Shown here: positions 10,580 to 21,465 of the stretch, piece after piece
Numbering within the stretch: position 1 is the first letter of the stretch
Layout of the letters: the number at the start of each line of letters is the position of its first letter
Source of the DNA: Branchiostoma floridae
Taxonomy: Eukaryota; Chordata; Leptocardii; Amphioxiformes; Branchiostomatidae
Assembly (NCBI RefSeq): GCF_000003815.2
Contig: NC_049989.1
Location: 18,763,545-18,827,544 of the forward strand
Reading direction: 5' to 3'
Length of the DNA stretch: 64,000 nucleotides
The notes under the pieces: generated by a model
Seen by the model: the letters and a program-made list of their open reading frames with translations, nothing else
Told to the model about the DNA's origin: nothing
Databases searched by the model: none
Program-made: the position numbers and the translations under genes

Positions 10580-11170
10580 AGGAAGAGTGAGTGAAGGAGT
10601 GAAGGACAGAAGGAAAGAGGAAGGAAGACGGAGGAGCAGAAGGAAGGAAGGAAGGAAGAACAGAAGGAGCAGGCACACGAAGAACACCGCCACCATCGTG
10701 CCGTCCATCAGCACCTCGCGCCGCCGGGACTGGTGCTAGGCCCGAGGAAAAGGGAGAAGATGTGAAGAAGTGAAGAAGTAAAGAAATGACGGAGGAAAGG
10801 ATTGAGGCAGGAAAGACAAAAGGAAGGATGAAGTAACGAATAAAGAAAGGAAGGGGGACAGAAGGAAGCTTAGGAAGAAGAAAGGACAGAAGGGGAAAGA
10901 AAGGGAATGAAAGGAGGAAGGGGGAAGGACGAAGGAAGGAAAAGCAGGGAACTACAACGGAAGGGAGGACAGAAGGTGGGAAGGAGAAAAAGGATTTAAT
11001 GAAGGAAGGAAGGAAAATGGCAGGAGTGAAGGAATGAAAAATGAAGGACGTCGACGGAAAACAGCTGGAAGAAAAGAAGGAAGGAAATGTAGGACGGAAG
11101 ACACAAGGAATGAAGGACAGAAGGAAGGAAGGACAGAAGAAGGAATGAATGAGAGAAGGATGGAATAGCA
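10580..11170. repeat. Purine-rich GAAGGA low-complexity intron
   Basis: Intron 3 of the minus-strand GPCR is mostly (GAAGGA)-like purine repeats on the plus strand, that is, a long polypyrimidine tract in the transcript. Ser/Pro/Phe-rich open frames here are artefacts of the repeat. Confidence 0.85.
10665..10745 (-). repeat. Decayed duplicate of the exon-4 5' edge
   Basis: This 80-bp block inside intron 3 repeats the exon-4 start, about 169 bp away (GGCACACGAAGAACACCGCC against GGCACACGAAAAACACAGCC). In the copy the acceptor AG is lost (CTCG instead of CCAG on the minus strand) and a TAG replaces a Gln codon, so it is not usable as an exon. Same kind of exon-edge duplication as at exons 1 and 2. 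Confidence 0.8.
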
Positions 11171-11200
11171 CAATCAGGTGATAAATAAAGCAATCCATAC

Positions 11201-11423
11201 CTGTAGGTGTGCGTTAGTCTCCCCTGCCGGCGGGCGGGTCAGCCTCTTGCCGATGGCGAAGTACATGACGGACAGCGCTACTAGCGGCAGCACGAAGAAG
11301 CCCACCGTGATGATGGTGGTGTAGTGGTTCTTCCACGGCGCGTCCACAGTGGAGATGCACTGGCAGATCAGCGTACCGTTCATGTCTAGTTCCGTGTAGG
11401 TCGCGATGGACAGCACCGGGCTG
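11201..11423 (-). CDS. Rhodopsin-class GPCR (paralogue 2), exon 3: TM4 end, ECL2, TM5
   Basis: Acceptor TTCCACCCACAG at 11424, phase 2 in, and donor CTACAG|GTATGG at 11200, phase 0 out. It encodes the end of TM4 (the Ser-Ser-Pro that aligns with the paralogue), ECL2 with an NGT sequon and the disulfide Cys (LICQC), TM5 with its proline (VGFFVLPLVALSVMYFAIG) and the start of intracellular loop 3. The phase-0 exit matches the plus-strand paralogue exactly. The phase-2 entry marks an intron that the paralogue lacks. Confidence 0.88.
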
Positions 11424-11658
11424 CTGTGGGTGGAACTCAACTTTAGTATGCAGAGCAAATTGGACATTGGCAGCTTATTATCATTCCACTTTGCCTTGAT
11501 TTGGTCTTTTCATGAACTATCTTAGATTTGTCTTTACCTAATTCCCTTCGCCAAGAAGGGTATTTATTTCGGTTATGCCATAGGGTGATGGGTCTAGATG
11601 TAAGTCAACAGCATATAATTTGAAAAATTGTAGATGGAACGAGAAGAAACCATCAAAC

Positions 11659-11836
11659 CTGGCAGCCAGCGACAGTCCCCAGACCGCTGCGATGGAGAGC
11701 AGAGCCCGGCGGCGCCTGTTGGACAGCTGCGTGCGGAGGGGGTGGCACACGCCCTGGTACCGGTCAGCTGACACGGCAACCATGGTCAGGATGGACGCCT
11801 GGAACACCAGGACCTCAAAAAACGGCGTCAGCTTAC
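11659..11836 (-). CDS. Rhodopsin-class GPCR (paralogue 2), exon 2: TM3-TM4
   Basis: Acceptor CCATTGCAG then GTAAGCTG. Joined in phase 1 to exon 1 (last base T at 25345), it creates Cys-Lys-Leu, the conserved start of TM3. The reading runs through ILTMVAVSADRYQGVCHPL, with the DRY motif, an Arg-rich loop 2 and TM4 (ALLSIAAVWGLSLAA). The donor GCCAG|GTTTGA at 11658 exits in phase 2. The first ~75 bp of this exon and its acceptor are repeated four more times immediately upstream in the intron (11940-12560). Confidence 0.88.
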
Positions 11837-12560
11837 CTGCAATGGCGGCAATACATGCAGTATTACAATCGGACCTGTACTGGTGACCACCTCTACATAG
11901 AGTCAAACCCGCTCTAAAGGCCACTTCTACATAAGGCCACCTGGTCAGCTGACACGGCAACCATGGTCAGAATGGACGCCTGGAACACCAGGACCTCAAA
12001 AAACGGCGTCAGCTTACCTGCAATGGCGGCAACACATGCAGTATTACAATCGGACATGTACTGGTGACCACCTCTACATAGGGTCAAACCTGCTCTAAAG
12101 GCCACTTCTACATAAGGCCACCTGGTCAGCTGACACGGCAACCATGGTCAGAATGGACGCCTGGAACACCAGCACCTCAAAAAACGGCGTCAGTTTACCT
12201 GCAAAGGTGGCAACACATGCAGTATTACAATCGGACCTGTACTGGTGACCACCTCTACATAGAGTCACTGGTCAGCTCAGTGACACGGCAATCATGGTCA
12301 GGATGGAGGCCTGGAACACCAGCACCTCAAAAAACGGCGTCAGCTTACCTGCAGTGGCAAAACATACAGCATTACAATCGGAGCTGTACGTGTGACCACC
12401 TCTACACAGAGTCAAACCTGCTCTAAAGGCCACTTCTACATAAGGGCCACCTGGTCAACAGACTCGGCAACCATGGTCGGAATGGACGCCTGGAACACCA
12501 GCACCTCAAAAAACGGCGTCAGCTTACCTGCAATGGCGGCAAAACGTGCGGTCGAACATT
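11837..12560 (-). repeat. Tandem array of exon-2 acceptor edges (4 extra copies, ~150-182 bp)
   Basis: Units recur with GACACGGCAACCATGGTCAG-like starts at about 11770 (the real exon), 11952, 12134, 12286 and 12463. Each unit carries the exon-2 start (plus strand AAAAAACGGCGTCAGCTTAC), the complete acceptor (CTGCA on plus) and about 90 bp of intron containing GACCACCTCTACATAGAGTC. All four extra copies keep the AG and nearly the same TM3 codons, but none continues to the exon-2 donor. The intron part resembles the repeat at 13515-13770. Confidence 0.92.
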
Positions 12561-12585
12561 CAGACCTGATACAAAAGTGAGATAA

Positions 12586-13065
12586 GGTTCAAGATGGAAT
12601 ACTGCTGTCACATTTGGGCTCAAGATGGAATACTGCTGTCCCATTTGGGCTCAAGATGGAATACTGCTGTCCAGGGCTCTAGCCAGCTCGACATTTTTTT
12701 TCCGTCAGCCAATTCCCATGGTCGCGAAAACACTATTCCAGGAGTTAGAGAGACTGAACTGAGACCTTGAAAAATGGGTTTTAATGAGATTATCGTATGC
12801 GAAAGGGCACCGACACGCATTGTCAACAATCATAACAATAGCAAAACAAACAGTGTGTGGCTTTCACGGCCGTGGACGGCGTCCCCAAGCAGCCTGTAGC
12901 TTCCACCAAGGAGCATTTATCAGATTTTTGTCCGTCAAAGCAAGGAGCTTGGTCAAAGTTGACGGATTGGTTTTAAAATTTTTCCGTCACACGCAGCAAA
13001 TTTCCGTCAATTGACAGAAAAACGGACGCTGGCTAGAGCCCTGCTGCTGTCACATTTGGGCTCAA
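12586..13065. repeat. 31-bp tandem repeat split by a MITE
   Basis: CAAGATGGAATACTGCTGTC plus CCATTTGGGCT occurs at 12590, 12621 and 12652. The last unit is interrupted after CTGCTGTC by the hAT-type MITE at 12672-13043 and resumes at 13044 (CTGCTGTCACATTTGGGCTC). Confidence 0.8.
12672..13043. mobile_element. hAT-type MITE, 372 bp, with 8-bp target duplication
   Basis: Terminal inverted repeats CAGGGCTCTAGCCAGC / GCTGGCTAGAGCCCTG, flanked on both sides by CTGCTGTC (12664-12671 and 13044-13051). The CAGGG...CCCTG ends and 8-bp duplication are diagnostic of hAT elements. The interior repeats TTCCGTCA-type motifs near both ends and has no transposase, so it is non-autonomous. Confidence 0.92.
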
Positions 13066-13445
13066 GCTTCCCAGAACTCCATAACCTGTCTCAACAGAGT
13101 ACAAAACCGCCTAAGGAATCTTCGGGCATGACTTGTTCGCCACTTTACAATCCTTGTCTCAAAGGTGTAATGTAGCAATTCTATCGCTACGCCCATGGTA
13201 AATGTTCAGCACAACCTGACCTATCTGTGCCTCCAATACGAACTTTCTCTGCAAGAACATGGTTTGACACTTCCACGGTGCAAATCATCCTTTTTCCCTC
13301 CATAATCCACGTATTAAGAGGAAGCTCCATGCTGAGAGCTTCTTTCCTAGAACTACATCATTATAGAATAAGCGTCTGAGGACTTGCTTCCCTGTGGGGT
13401 ACAATCTGAAAGTCAAGGGTTAACAGACATCTTTCTTTTCAACAC
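13060..13445 (+). pseudogene. Degenerate LINE reverse-transcriptase C-terminal region
   Basis: Across several frames the plus strand reads the kind of sequence found after the RT domain in CR1/RTE-like LINEs: LSQRCNVAILS near 13150, an Arg/Thr-rich middle, and SFFPRTS-like then CFPVGYNL near 13340-13410. Frameshifts and stops break it, so no protein can be made. Recognition rests on these fragments and should be confirmed by translated search. Confidence 0.55.
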
Positions 13446-13514
13446 AACATTGTAACCCAAAACGCTTGAGTTGTTCCATGAGCCTTGTTTTACTGTAAAT
13501 TTAAGTTTAAAAAA

Positions 13515-13770
13515 TATACAGTCAAACCTTTATTAGTTACCACCTTCCTAAAAATCACCTGGCCATTGATATAACTGTACAAGTAACCACCTCTACATAA
13601 GACCACATGGCCATTGACATACAATCAAACCTGCACCTCTACATAAGGACCACCAGGTCGTTGATCATGATATACAATCAAACCTGTGCTGTTGCCCTTC
13701 TCTGCGTAATGATCATATAGTCATACCTGTACTTATTGCTACATCTGTAATGGGACCGTCTGCCCATTTG
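13515..13770. repeat. Degenerate ~40-60-bp repeat (ACCACCTCTACATAAGACCA)
   Basis: Repeated motifs CAATCAAACCTG, ACCACCTCTACATAAG and TGGCCATTGA alternate about four times. The same words occur in the intron part of the exon-2 array at 11837-12560, so the two arrays share an origin. Confidence 0.7.
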
Positions 13771-14104
13771 GCAACATTTTGAGCCCATTTTTTTTTGGTT
13801 TCACGATCATTCAGGGCCCTCTCAAGATTGACCAACTGCCTACTTTGACTTTCCCTTAGAATTATAGAATATATCACACAGCTGCTAATAATGTTTCAAG
13901 ATAAGTTTCCTTTACAAGGAAACAGACAGTAACCGATAAGCATATGGTTTATGTTCCCTCCATGATAAGAGAATTGTATTAAGATTGGTGTACACGTTTA
14001 GTTAGATAAGGCTGTATGAATGATGACAATGTCAGCAAAAATATTACTAGTATCTCGTCTCTTCTCTGCACCATCAAACTTTTGTTGCTTTATATCATTG
14101 CCGG

Positions 14105-14642
14105 AGGCCACAGCAAGTAAATTTTACGGATGACATCAGCGAGCGCATTAATTTTCGCCTGATTTCAGAAAAAAAAATTTTTTTTCTTCTGCAGGGATGT
14201 TTAACATGACGATAAAGTACCAAAATGAGCAAATATATTGTGTTGTAGCCTAATAATTGTACTTGTAGAAGTGACACTTGCGAGGTACCCAGGACTGTAG
14301 TTGTAGAACTGAAACTTATTGGATAGTTACCAATACGGTAGCTATGAGTGTGGTTACCAACTTTGTTGGTGATGCCAGTCTAAGTCTACCACACTAGTAT
14401 CACTTTTGTCACAACAGTAATTGTCACAACATGTCTTGAATAAAGGAATGAATGCCTTGTTGGCTCTGATACCATATTTTGTCCCTTTAATCCTTGTTAC
14501 AACATTCATCACAACTTTATGGCACCTATGTTTGAAAATGTAGCCATCTTTTTTTTTCACCCATCTTGTTTTTTTCCGCCCTATCGCACTATTTATGCAG
14601 TCTCCAGAGGATGTCATCCATAAAATTTACTTGCTGTGGCCT
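14105..14642. mobile_element. Non-autonomous DNA element with ~30-bp inverted ends
   Basis: AGGCCACAGCAAGTAAATTT at the left pairs with AAATTTACTTGCTGTGGCCT at the right, extending through GGATGACATC / GATGTCATCC. About 538 bp, with A/T-runs just inside both ends. No transposase is seen. No target duplication was resolved. Confidence 0.85.
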
Positions 14643-15744
14643 TACTCTAATATGTTTTCGTCTCCCTCATTGCTCGTTTTATCTGATTCTAAGGTACCAA
14701 CAAGCTTGTACATCTATTTTTTCTATCGCCTCAGTCTGATGTGTTTTCCTCTCTAAATGCTAATGCAGAAAGTGCTATCTATAACCAACGGTATCAGCAA
14801 GCTTTCTCATCTTAATTCAAATTTATCCTATCGTCCAAATCCATCTTCTTCTCGAGGTGCTACTGGCTAGCAAGATTACATGAAATGCGACAGAACTGCT
14901 CCACTTGATGTCGATGTAATGGCCTGATATCCAAAGCATTAGATAAAACCAAGCATTCGTCCTTAAAAGGAGGTCCCGTGTTTGTTGATGAAGACTTGGT
15001 TTGTTTGTTTGAACCTTTTTTATTCATGAAAGCTCCAATCGGCCAACAGATCGCTTTTCATTGTGGTCATGGGGTAAGAGGCACGGGTCAGAAAAAGTAT
15101 GTAACATCAACAAGCCACATCAAATAACTCACTACATCTATCGAAAAGAGTGAAGATCCTTCCCAGTGCGTGCTTCAAAAACAATCCGTTCTAAGTGGAA
15201 TCTGGAATGTTCTGGAGCAGCCTCTGTAACCCCTGCTTCTCTTGGGTCAGCTAGTCGTCTCGGTTAGACGAGCTTGTATTGAATAAATCTTAAAAATACA
15301 TCGAGTGTCAGTTCGGTGCCAGATGTCGTCCATCGTGCTTTTGCCCTGAGCAAACTTCTATCAATTTTTTATCGTTGCTAATTGGAAAAAAGACCAGAGG
15401 AAGTTTTCCCGAGTTCGGGTGACTGCTCCATCACCCAAACACGATCTAGATATCTTCACCTCTGCTTCTATCTCGGCTCAAGGCCTTTGTTATGCCGTAG
15501 TCCGGTAATTGCTTCCGAGCGGAAAATAACATTCCCAGCGACAATGATCTGTAGATGCGCAGAAAGCCGTTATCAGGACCCAGGAGAATGCCAGGACGCT
15601 TTCAGACAATCTTCGGGGGCGCAGTTTTCCTCGGGAAGCCGATTTCAGACGACACGGGGGTCACCCCTGAGGTTCTCAATTACCACACGAGACCTGGGTG
15701 TAGACCGACAGGAGCGTGCGATCGTGCGAAGCGGGGCGTGGTAA
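14643..15744. other. Intron 1 DNA without recognisable features
   Basis: Part of the 13.5-kb first intron of the minus-strand GPCR. Open frames at 15382-15965 lack recognisable domains and overlap on both strands. No inverted repeats were noticed. Confidence 0.5.
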
Positions 15745-16100
15745 TGGGCCTCTAATGGCGATTTCTCATGACTCTTAACGTTAACCTTGACATTGACGTC
15801 CTTAGGAAGGACGAAGGGGCAGATAGCAACTATGGTGGATAATAAAGCATTTCTTCTTGTCATCATCACTTTGTTAAGTGCATGGATTAGTTCCTGTTCC
15901 TCCATCCATGGCGTGGGAAAGTCGTCTAATGGCGAGGGACTTCCCGACAGTTTTATTTTTCTCATGACTTTTAACGTGACAGTGCCGTCCGGGTAGGAGG
16001 AGGTGACACAATCTGCAGATTGCCGATGTGGTGGCTAATAAAGCATTTCCTTTTTGATGTCACACAATCACTGTTGGAAGTACATGGATCGGAACAGGCT
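15745..16100. repeat. Imperfect tandem duplication (~185 bp)
   Basis: TCTAATGGCGA, TTTCTCATGACT(C/T)TTAACGT and GCTAATAAAGCATTTC each appear twice (about 15752-15860 and 15927-16050), with a related GTGCATGGAT / GTACATGGAT end. Confidence 0.7.
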
Positions 16101-16149
16101 TGAAACCTGTGCATCCATCCGTTTATCTAAATCTATATATCTATCCATC

Positions 16150-16202
16150 TCTTTCTCTCTCTTTCTCTCTCCATCTTTCTCTCTCCCTCTCTCTCCTATA
16201 TG

Positions 16203-16250
<48 letters not shown>
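16150..16250. repeat. (CT)n followed by (AT)n microsatellites
   Basis: Pyrimidine TCTC repeats to 16197, then about 24 AT units at 16201-16250. Confidence 0.92.
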
Positions 16251-16252
<2 letters not shown>

Positions 16253-16559
16253 TAAACCATACATTGATGAACATTGTACAATTTTAAGCAAAATATTCAC
16301 TAACAGAAGATAATAGCTTGAGCATGCATACTGTAGTAGTTTTCTTTGGCCCACAACCTGACTTCTTTTCTCTGGCAACATTCGGCTGTTTCTTTGCTAC
16401 CTTCATGATAGCAAGGTGAGCTTTCTGCTTGTCATTTTTGGTATAACACTACAGCTAACAATTGAAATATCCCAGGACTTGGTGAGGTAAGATATTGTAT
16501 TTCGCTGTATACAAGGAATCGTAAATGTATGATGCCAGGCGGTGTGGAACATGCATTAC

Positions 16560-17500
16560 TGTATTTCAGTCAGAACTCAGAAGGAAGACAAACTATACTG
16601 GGGGTATTGTATTGACATCAGCTAACGTTACAGTCACAGCCTATACTCGCAAAGCTTTCGCTGTATACAAGTGAACAGATCGAAAATGTACATGTATGGT
16701 GTTTCTGTCAATATGCCTAGCTGTGTGGAACATTTATTACTGTTGAGAGAAGGAAGACAAACTACACGGGGGTATTCTATCGACATCAGGTAACGTTATG
16801 TACAGTCACAGCCTATACTTGCAAAGCTTTCGCTTTATACAAGTGAACAGATCGAAAATTTACTATTCTCTGCCAATATGCTTGGCAGGGCGGAACATGT
16901 ATTAGAGTATTTCAGACAGAAGGCTGGAGGATGACAAACTACACGGGGGTATTCTATCGACATCAGCTGCAGCTTACGTTACAGTCACAGCCTATACTTG
17001 CAAAGCTTTTGCTGCATACAAGCGAACAGATCGATAATGTGTCACGTCTCTGCCAATATGCCTGGATGTATTACAGTTTATTTCAGTCAGAAGAAAGACA
17101 AACTACACAGATGTATTCTATTGACATCAGCTAACGTTACAATCACAGCCCACGATTGCAAAGCTTTCGCTGTATACAAGTGAACAGATCGAAAATGTGT
17201 CACGTTTATGCCAATATGCCTGGATGTATTACAGTTTATTTCAGTCAGAAGAAAGACAAACTACACAGATAACTTAGATGTATTCTATTGACATCAGCTA
17301 ACGTTACAGTCACAGCCCACGATTGCAAAGCTTTCGCTGCATACAAGCGAACAGATCGAAAATGTGTCACGTCTCTGCCAATATGCCTGGATGTATTACA
17401 GTTTACTTCAGTCAGAAGAAAGACAAACTACACTGGGTATTCTACTGGCATCAGCTAACGTTACAATCACAGTCCATTACTCTTGCAAAGCTTTCAAACT
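16560..17500. repeat. Satellite, six units of ~155-180 bp
   Basis: Units carry GAAGACAAACTACAC, GACATCAGCTAACGTTAC, AGTCACAGCC, TGCAAAGCTTTCGCT, ACAAGTGAACAGATCGAAAA and CTCTGCCAATATGCCTGG in fixed order, starting near 16572, 16750, 16930, 17093, 17250 and 17421. Later copies are more alike than early ones. Short open frames inside are repeat shadows. Confidence 0.9.
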
Positions 17501-18029
17501 AAGCCACTTCTCTTATACGTCTAATAGGGTAGGAATGACGCAGAGCGCCTCTCCCTGAACAAGGCTGAAAGGAGACATGATCGTTTCTATACGAGTGAAG
17601 ATTGACGCTGATCCTGTTAAACTTTAAGGATGAAAAGTAGTCATGAATAACATATACAAATGCAATCATTGTACAGATGCCAATTTGTCGGCATATACAG
17701 TTCCTAGTTGGTGCGTTGACTAGGCTGGCCTCTAGATTGCTGAATTACTGATGAATTCAAAATGGAATCAAATCATGCATATCAACGCCCATATGCAATT
17801 ATAACGGTGCCAGATCAGTGGCCCGCGTTGAGATTCTCATGACGTCACAACTTGACGAAAAGATGATAATAAGAGCTTGTATGATACATTAAGGTGCAGT
17901 AAGGTACATAATCGCTATGCATTAGTGATTTGGTCTCGCTTTTTGCAATTAGAGTTGGACGCGATATTCTGACCGGATTGTCGTAACCGATGCAGACTAC
18001 ACATGATTTTAGGCTTTTTACATCTATTG

Positions 18030-18155
18030 TTTTATTTTAAATCTGTAAGATCTTTTAGGGGAGTCGGCCTCGTAGAGGAACTTTTGATTTCTGTTGCCGA
18101 CCCTCCTCAGATTGTATTCAATCTGTAAAGTCGAATAAATAAATATCTTCACAGA
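18030..18155 (+). mobile_element. LINE 3' tail with stem-loop
   Basis: A GC-rich hairpin (GGAGTCGGCCTC ... GCCGACCCTCC, about 18060-18110) is followed by AGTCGAATAAATAAATATC. The same arrangement (stem-loop then AATAAA repeats) ends other LINE fragments in this window (1078, 22942, 31850, 50260). No coding part remains. Confidence 0.6.
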
Positions 18156-18322
18156 GAGTGTCTTAAATGAAAATATCAACTACCTCAATGAAGTGAAATA
18201 TATGCATACAGATGCTCTTATTAAATGATTTAAGGCAGTATCATTCAAAGGAAAGGTAGAGATTACTGTAATCTTTCAAATATGAACCATGTTGACTAAT
18301 CTGAATGAATTATAAAGATTAC

Positions 18323-18683
18323 AAACTTTACACGACTTTCCTCACTTTACTCAGGTGAAAATGAGTACCTAGCTTCGGCCAGGGTCGTCCCACGAATAGG
18401 ACGTTAAATGGAGGTCCCGTGTCTGGGGAGAGCCATACCCCAGGCACGTTAAAGAACCCGCCATACCTGCGATGGTGCGGTGTGAGTGGTTCAAACTTAC
18501 AGTACCTTGGCCATACCTGGGGCAATTACTGTCGTATTGAGGTCACCTGAGTGGCGCCGAATGGCAGCTCGCTCCAGACCCTTGCGATTTAGCCCCGCCT
18601 ATTGTAAGCTCCTCGCAATTCCGCCCCTGGCTGCAAAGAGTGAGTAGTCAGCCCACCCGTTAACATTAAAAAAAAAAAAAAAA
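18323..18683 (+). mobile_element. SINE body ending in poly(A)
   Basis: Contains the shared SINE body seen elsewhere here: ACACGACTTTCCTCACTTTA, CTCAGGTGAAAATGAGTACC, GGAGGTCCCGTGTCTGGGGA and GGCACGTTAAAGAACCCGCC. It ends with a 15-A run at 18669-18683. The pol III head is missing or too diverged to see. Confidence 0.7.
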
Positions 18684-18809
18684 CTTTGTGCCAACTTTCT
18701 TCATGCGCGTCTAGGCGCGAACATGAACGGAAACTGAAATCCTGTGACTTCATCAAACTACGCACTTGGCATTCACGACCATTCTTCGTGCGGAGGCGAA
18801 CAACCGGAC

Positions 18810-19530
18810 AATTACCTGAACGCTGTGTCCTAATTCCTAATTACATCAACATTTCCCAAGCAGGCATCCTTCTAGAAAGTTTGCCCCCGTGGCCTGCATA
18901 TAATCATCCTCTAGACGTGACATGACATGACGTGATATTTGAGGAGCACATGAGGAGGGTTACAAAATAAGGCAAGTGGATTTAAAACAACACAAGCTCA
19001 TCTTTTTACCTGAAGGCTGTGTCCTAATTCCTAATTACACCAACATTTCCCATGCAGGCATCCTTCTAGAAAGTTTGCCCCCGTGGCCTGCATATAATCA
19101 TCGTCTAGCCGTGACATGACGTGGCATTTGAGGGGCACATGAGGAGGGTTACAAAGTAAGGCAAGTGGATTTAAAACAACACAAGCTCATCTTTTTACCT
19201 GAAGGCTGTGTCCTAATTCCTAATTACACCAACATTTCCCATGCAGGCATCCTTCTAGAAAGTTTGCCCCCGTGGCCTGCATATAATCATCGTCTAGCCG
19301 TGACATGACGTGGCATTTGCGAAGCATATGAGGAGGGTTATAAAGTAGGGACAGCGTGGCGCAATCGGCAGCACGTTTGACTCAGGCCCAGAAGGTCCTG
19401 AGTTCAAACCCCGCCGTGTCACCGATCTTGTGCCCTTTGGAAAGGCACTTAACTCGACTTTCCTATATAGGCTACAGCAAATTGAAGTTGGTAGCCTCAA
19501 AAACGGAAGAAAGAAAGTAAGGGAAGTGGA
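18810..19530. repeat. ~190-bp tandem repeat, three copies, last one split by a SINE
   Basis: GAAGGCTGTGTCCTAATTCC, TTTCCCATGCAGGCATCCTT and GTTTGCCCCCGTGGCCTGCA recur at about 18819, 19013 and 19202. The third copy is interrupted after GGGTTATAAAGTA by the SINE at 19348-19516 and resumes with AAGGGAAGTGGATTTA. Confidence 0.85.
19348..19516 (+). mobile_element. tRNA-derived SINE
   Basis: An intact pol III promoter is visible: A box TGGCGCAATCGG at 19357-19368 and B box GTTCAAACC at 19402-19410, with tRNA-like spacing. A SINE body follows (GTGCCCTTTGGAAAGGCACT, CTCGACTTTCCTATAT). AAAGTA flanks both sides as a possible target duplication. The tRNA of origin cannot be named. Confidence 0.85.
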
Positions 19531-20800
19531 TTTATTCCATCGAATGAGTTGAGATTTGGCACGAATGCAAGGGACACATAATTATCTTATTGACACTGAA
19601 AAATCATTCAATCGAATGAGTGAAAATTTGGCACGGTTGCAGGAGACACATAATTATCTTCATGACACTGAAACATCTCAATTTGTTGTTCAAATTTTCA
19701 TGAGCGGCTGAGATGATTTCAAGATGACTAAATCCTTGGAAGTCAATCAAAATGCTAATACTTGAATCAGTTTCTCTAGATCTGACCCACTTATAATTCT
19801 GTTAGAAGGCTGAAGTTACACGTGTACAATACTAAAGATTACATGTCAAATGTCTGAACTTCATTTATAGTTTGTGATATTGGAGCCAGTTGGATTCGCA
19901 ACTGAACACGTGATGTGTTCATCAAATAATATCCAAGAAGATTACCGATGGTTTAAGACAGTGTATCACTTTTCCATACACAAAGAGAAACGAAACTTAG
20001 CAGTCACTTTTTGGTATTTCAAATGTGTTCTGCAGAAAACTTTCATCAATAATCTTCAAGAAGATTTACCATAAGCGTAAGACAGTATATGAAAGGTGAC
20101 AGTATCCAAAGTCGTCCAAGCATTGTACATTATCCACTAATGATCACTGCTTGGCCGGCTTTTGATGCTGTCACCTTTGCTTTACTCTCTTCTTCTTTTC
20201 TTTCATCCTGAATTTACTATCTTACAGCACCGGTAAACCTGAATGGAGTTTATTGATTTCCGGGTTTTTGTGAATCACTTTCCCAATAGAACACGTTTGA
20301 AAGACCAAAAAGTTTCCTTTCTTAGTGTCCAGAAAAGTAGTCCACAGGAAAGTTAAATGCGCAAACCCATAAATAAATATTCAGCACCCTGCCGACTGCT
20401 CTGAACGCGCTCCTGACTCCACTCAAGCAACGAAAAAGTCAATTTGATTTCAGACATGAAAGAAAGTACGTGGATGTGCGTCTTAATACAAGTGAAGTTT
20501 CAGTCTACAATATAATAATAAAACTGGGTCAGGGGTAATTTTGCACGTTAATTGAACCTCCATTGTACTGCTCTTTTTTTCATGCGGACTTCCAATCAAT
20601 GGTGTTTTCATTTTAGAATCAACTCAATCGCTCAAGAAAACCTCATCAACAAATTGAGATATTTTAGTCTCGATCAGATATATATGTGTGCCTTTACCTT
20701 TGTGAAAAAATTTAACTCATCAGAGAAAAGAGGTTGTTGTAACTTTCTGACTCTGACTCGCATATTTGATCCATAAGATCGCATATAAGACCCGCAGGTA
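19531..20800. other. Intron 1 DNA, mostly featureless
   Basis: A short diverged duplication is visible: CAAATAATATCCAAGAAGAT (about 19923) against CATCAATAATCTTCAAGAAG (about 20043), each followed by TTACC and AAGACAGT. Otherwise nothing recognisable. Confidence 0.5.
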
Positions 20801-20801
20801 A

Positions 20802-21465
20802 CTGTAGCGTTGTCACGGAACATGGTTCCTAAATCGTTCGTCTCTTCCGAACCACTGCCGACAAGGTGGACCAAATCGGAATATCGATATGCATGAAGGC
20901 GTTTCCGTCCGCGTCTCTTATAGCCACGTCACATGCAGCGAAATTCGATATTTTCTCATTTTTTTTAGAATATAGCAATACGCAAAAGTATGACTTAGAA
21001 GATAACAAAATACACAAAACGTAAGACAAATTCGGTATTCATCTTTAATTGTCAGAGGAGTTTTACTACCAGAGGAGTTGGCCGGCCGGATGGGGTGGGG
21101 GGGTGGGGGTGGGGGGGAAACATGAATCTAAGCGTGGACTGACTCCTCTGGCCTTCAGCTAACTTTTGCTGAATCCTACGATCCCCGGACCCCCGTAGGA
21201 AGGCCTGGTGGAGGATAATAACCGGCGACGACAGCTGAAGAGACAGAAATTAGCGGTATGGAGATCTAACGTTAAAAGGATTCGAGGCTCGCCCCTGCTC
21301 CGACCCACATGTAATTGTTTCGTTATCAGGGGGGTTCCGAAATCATCTGTCTCTTCCGGACCACTGCAGCCTACACAACGGACAACATTGGAATATCGAT
21401 GCCGCTGAGCTGAAAGTTTTCCGTCTGAGTTGGATATGAAACATTCACATGCGAGAGGAAAAGTC
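20802..21465. repeat. Direct repeat pair around an inverted segment
   Basis: GTCTCTTCCGAACCACTGC ... GGAATATCGAT (20838-20888) recurs as GTCTCTTCCGGACCACTGC ... GGAATATCGAT (21347-21399). Both are followed by GCGTTTCCGTCC / AGTTTTCCGTCT. CAGAGGAGTT and AACTCCTCTG-like words between them suggest foldback elements. A G-run at 21093-21117 lies inside. Confidence 0.6.

Noticed and set aside
10539-11198. 219-codon Ser/Phe/Pro-rich frame on the minus strand
   Set aside because: It reads the GAAGGA purine repeat of intron 3 and the decayed exon-4 duplicate in the wrong frame.
15382-15965. Overlapping 106-120-codon frames on both strands
   Set aside because: No recognisable domain, no splice context, inside a long intron; kept as featureless DNA.
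19348-19425. Functional tRNA gene
   Set aside because: A and B boxes are good, but the acceptor and T stems do not pair properly and a SINE body follows.
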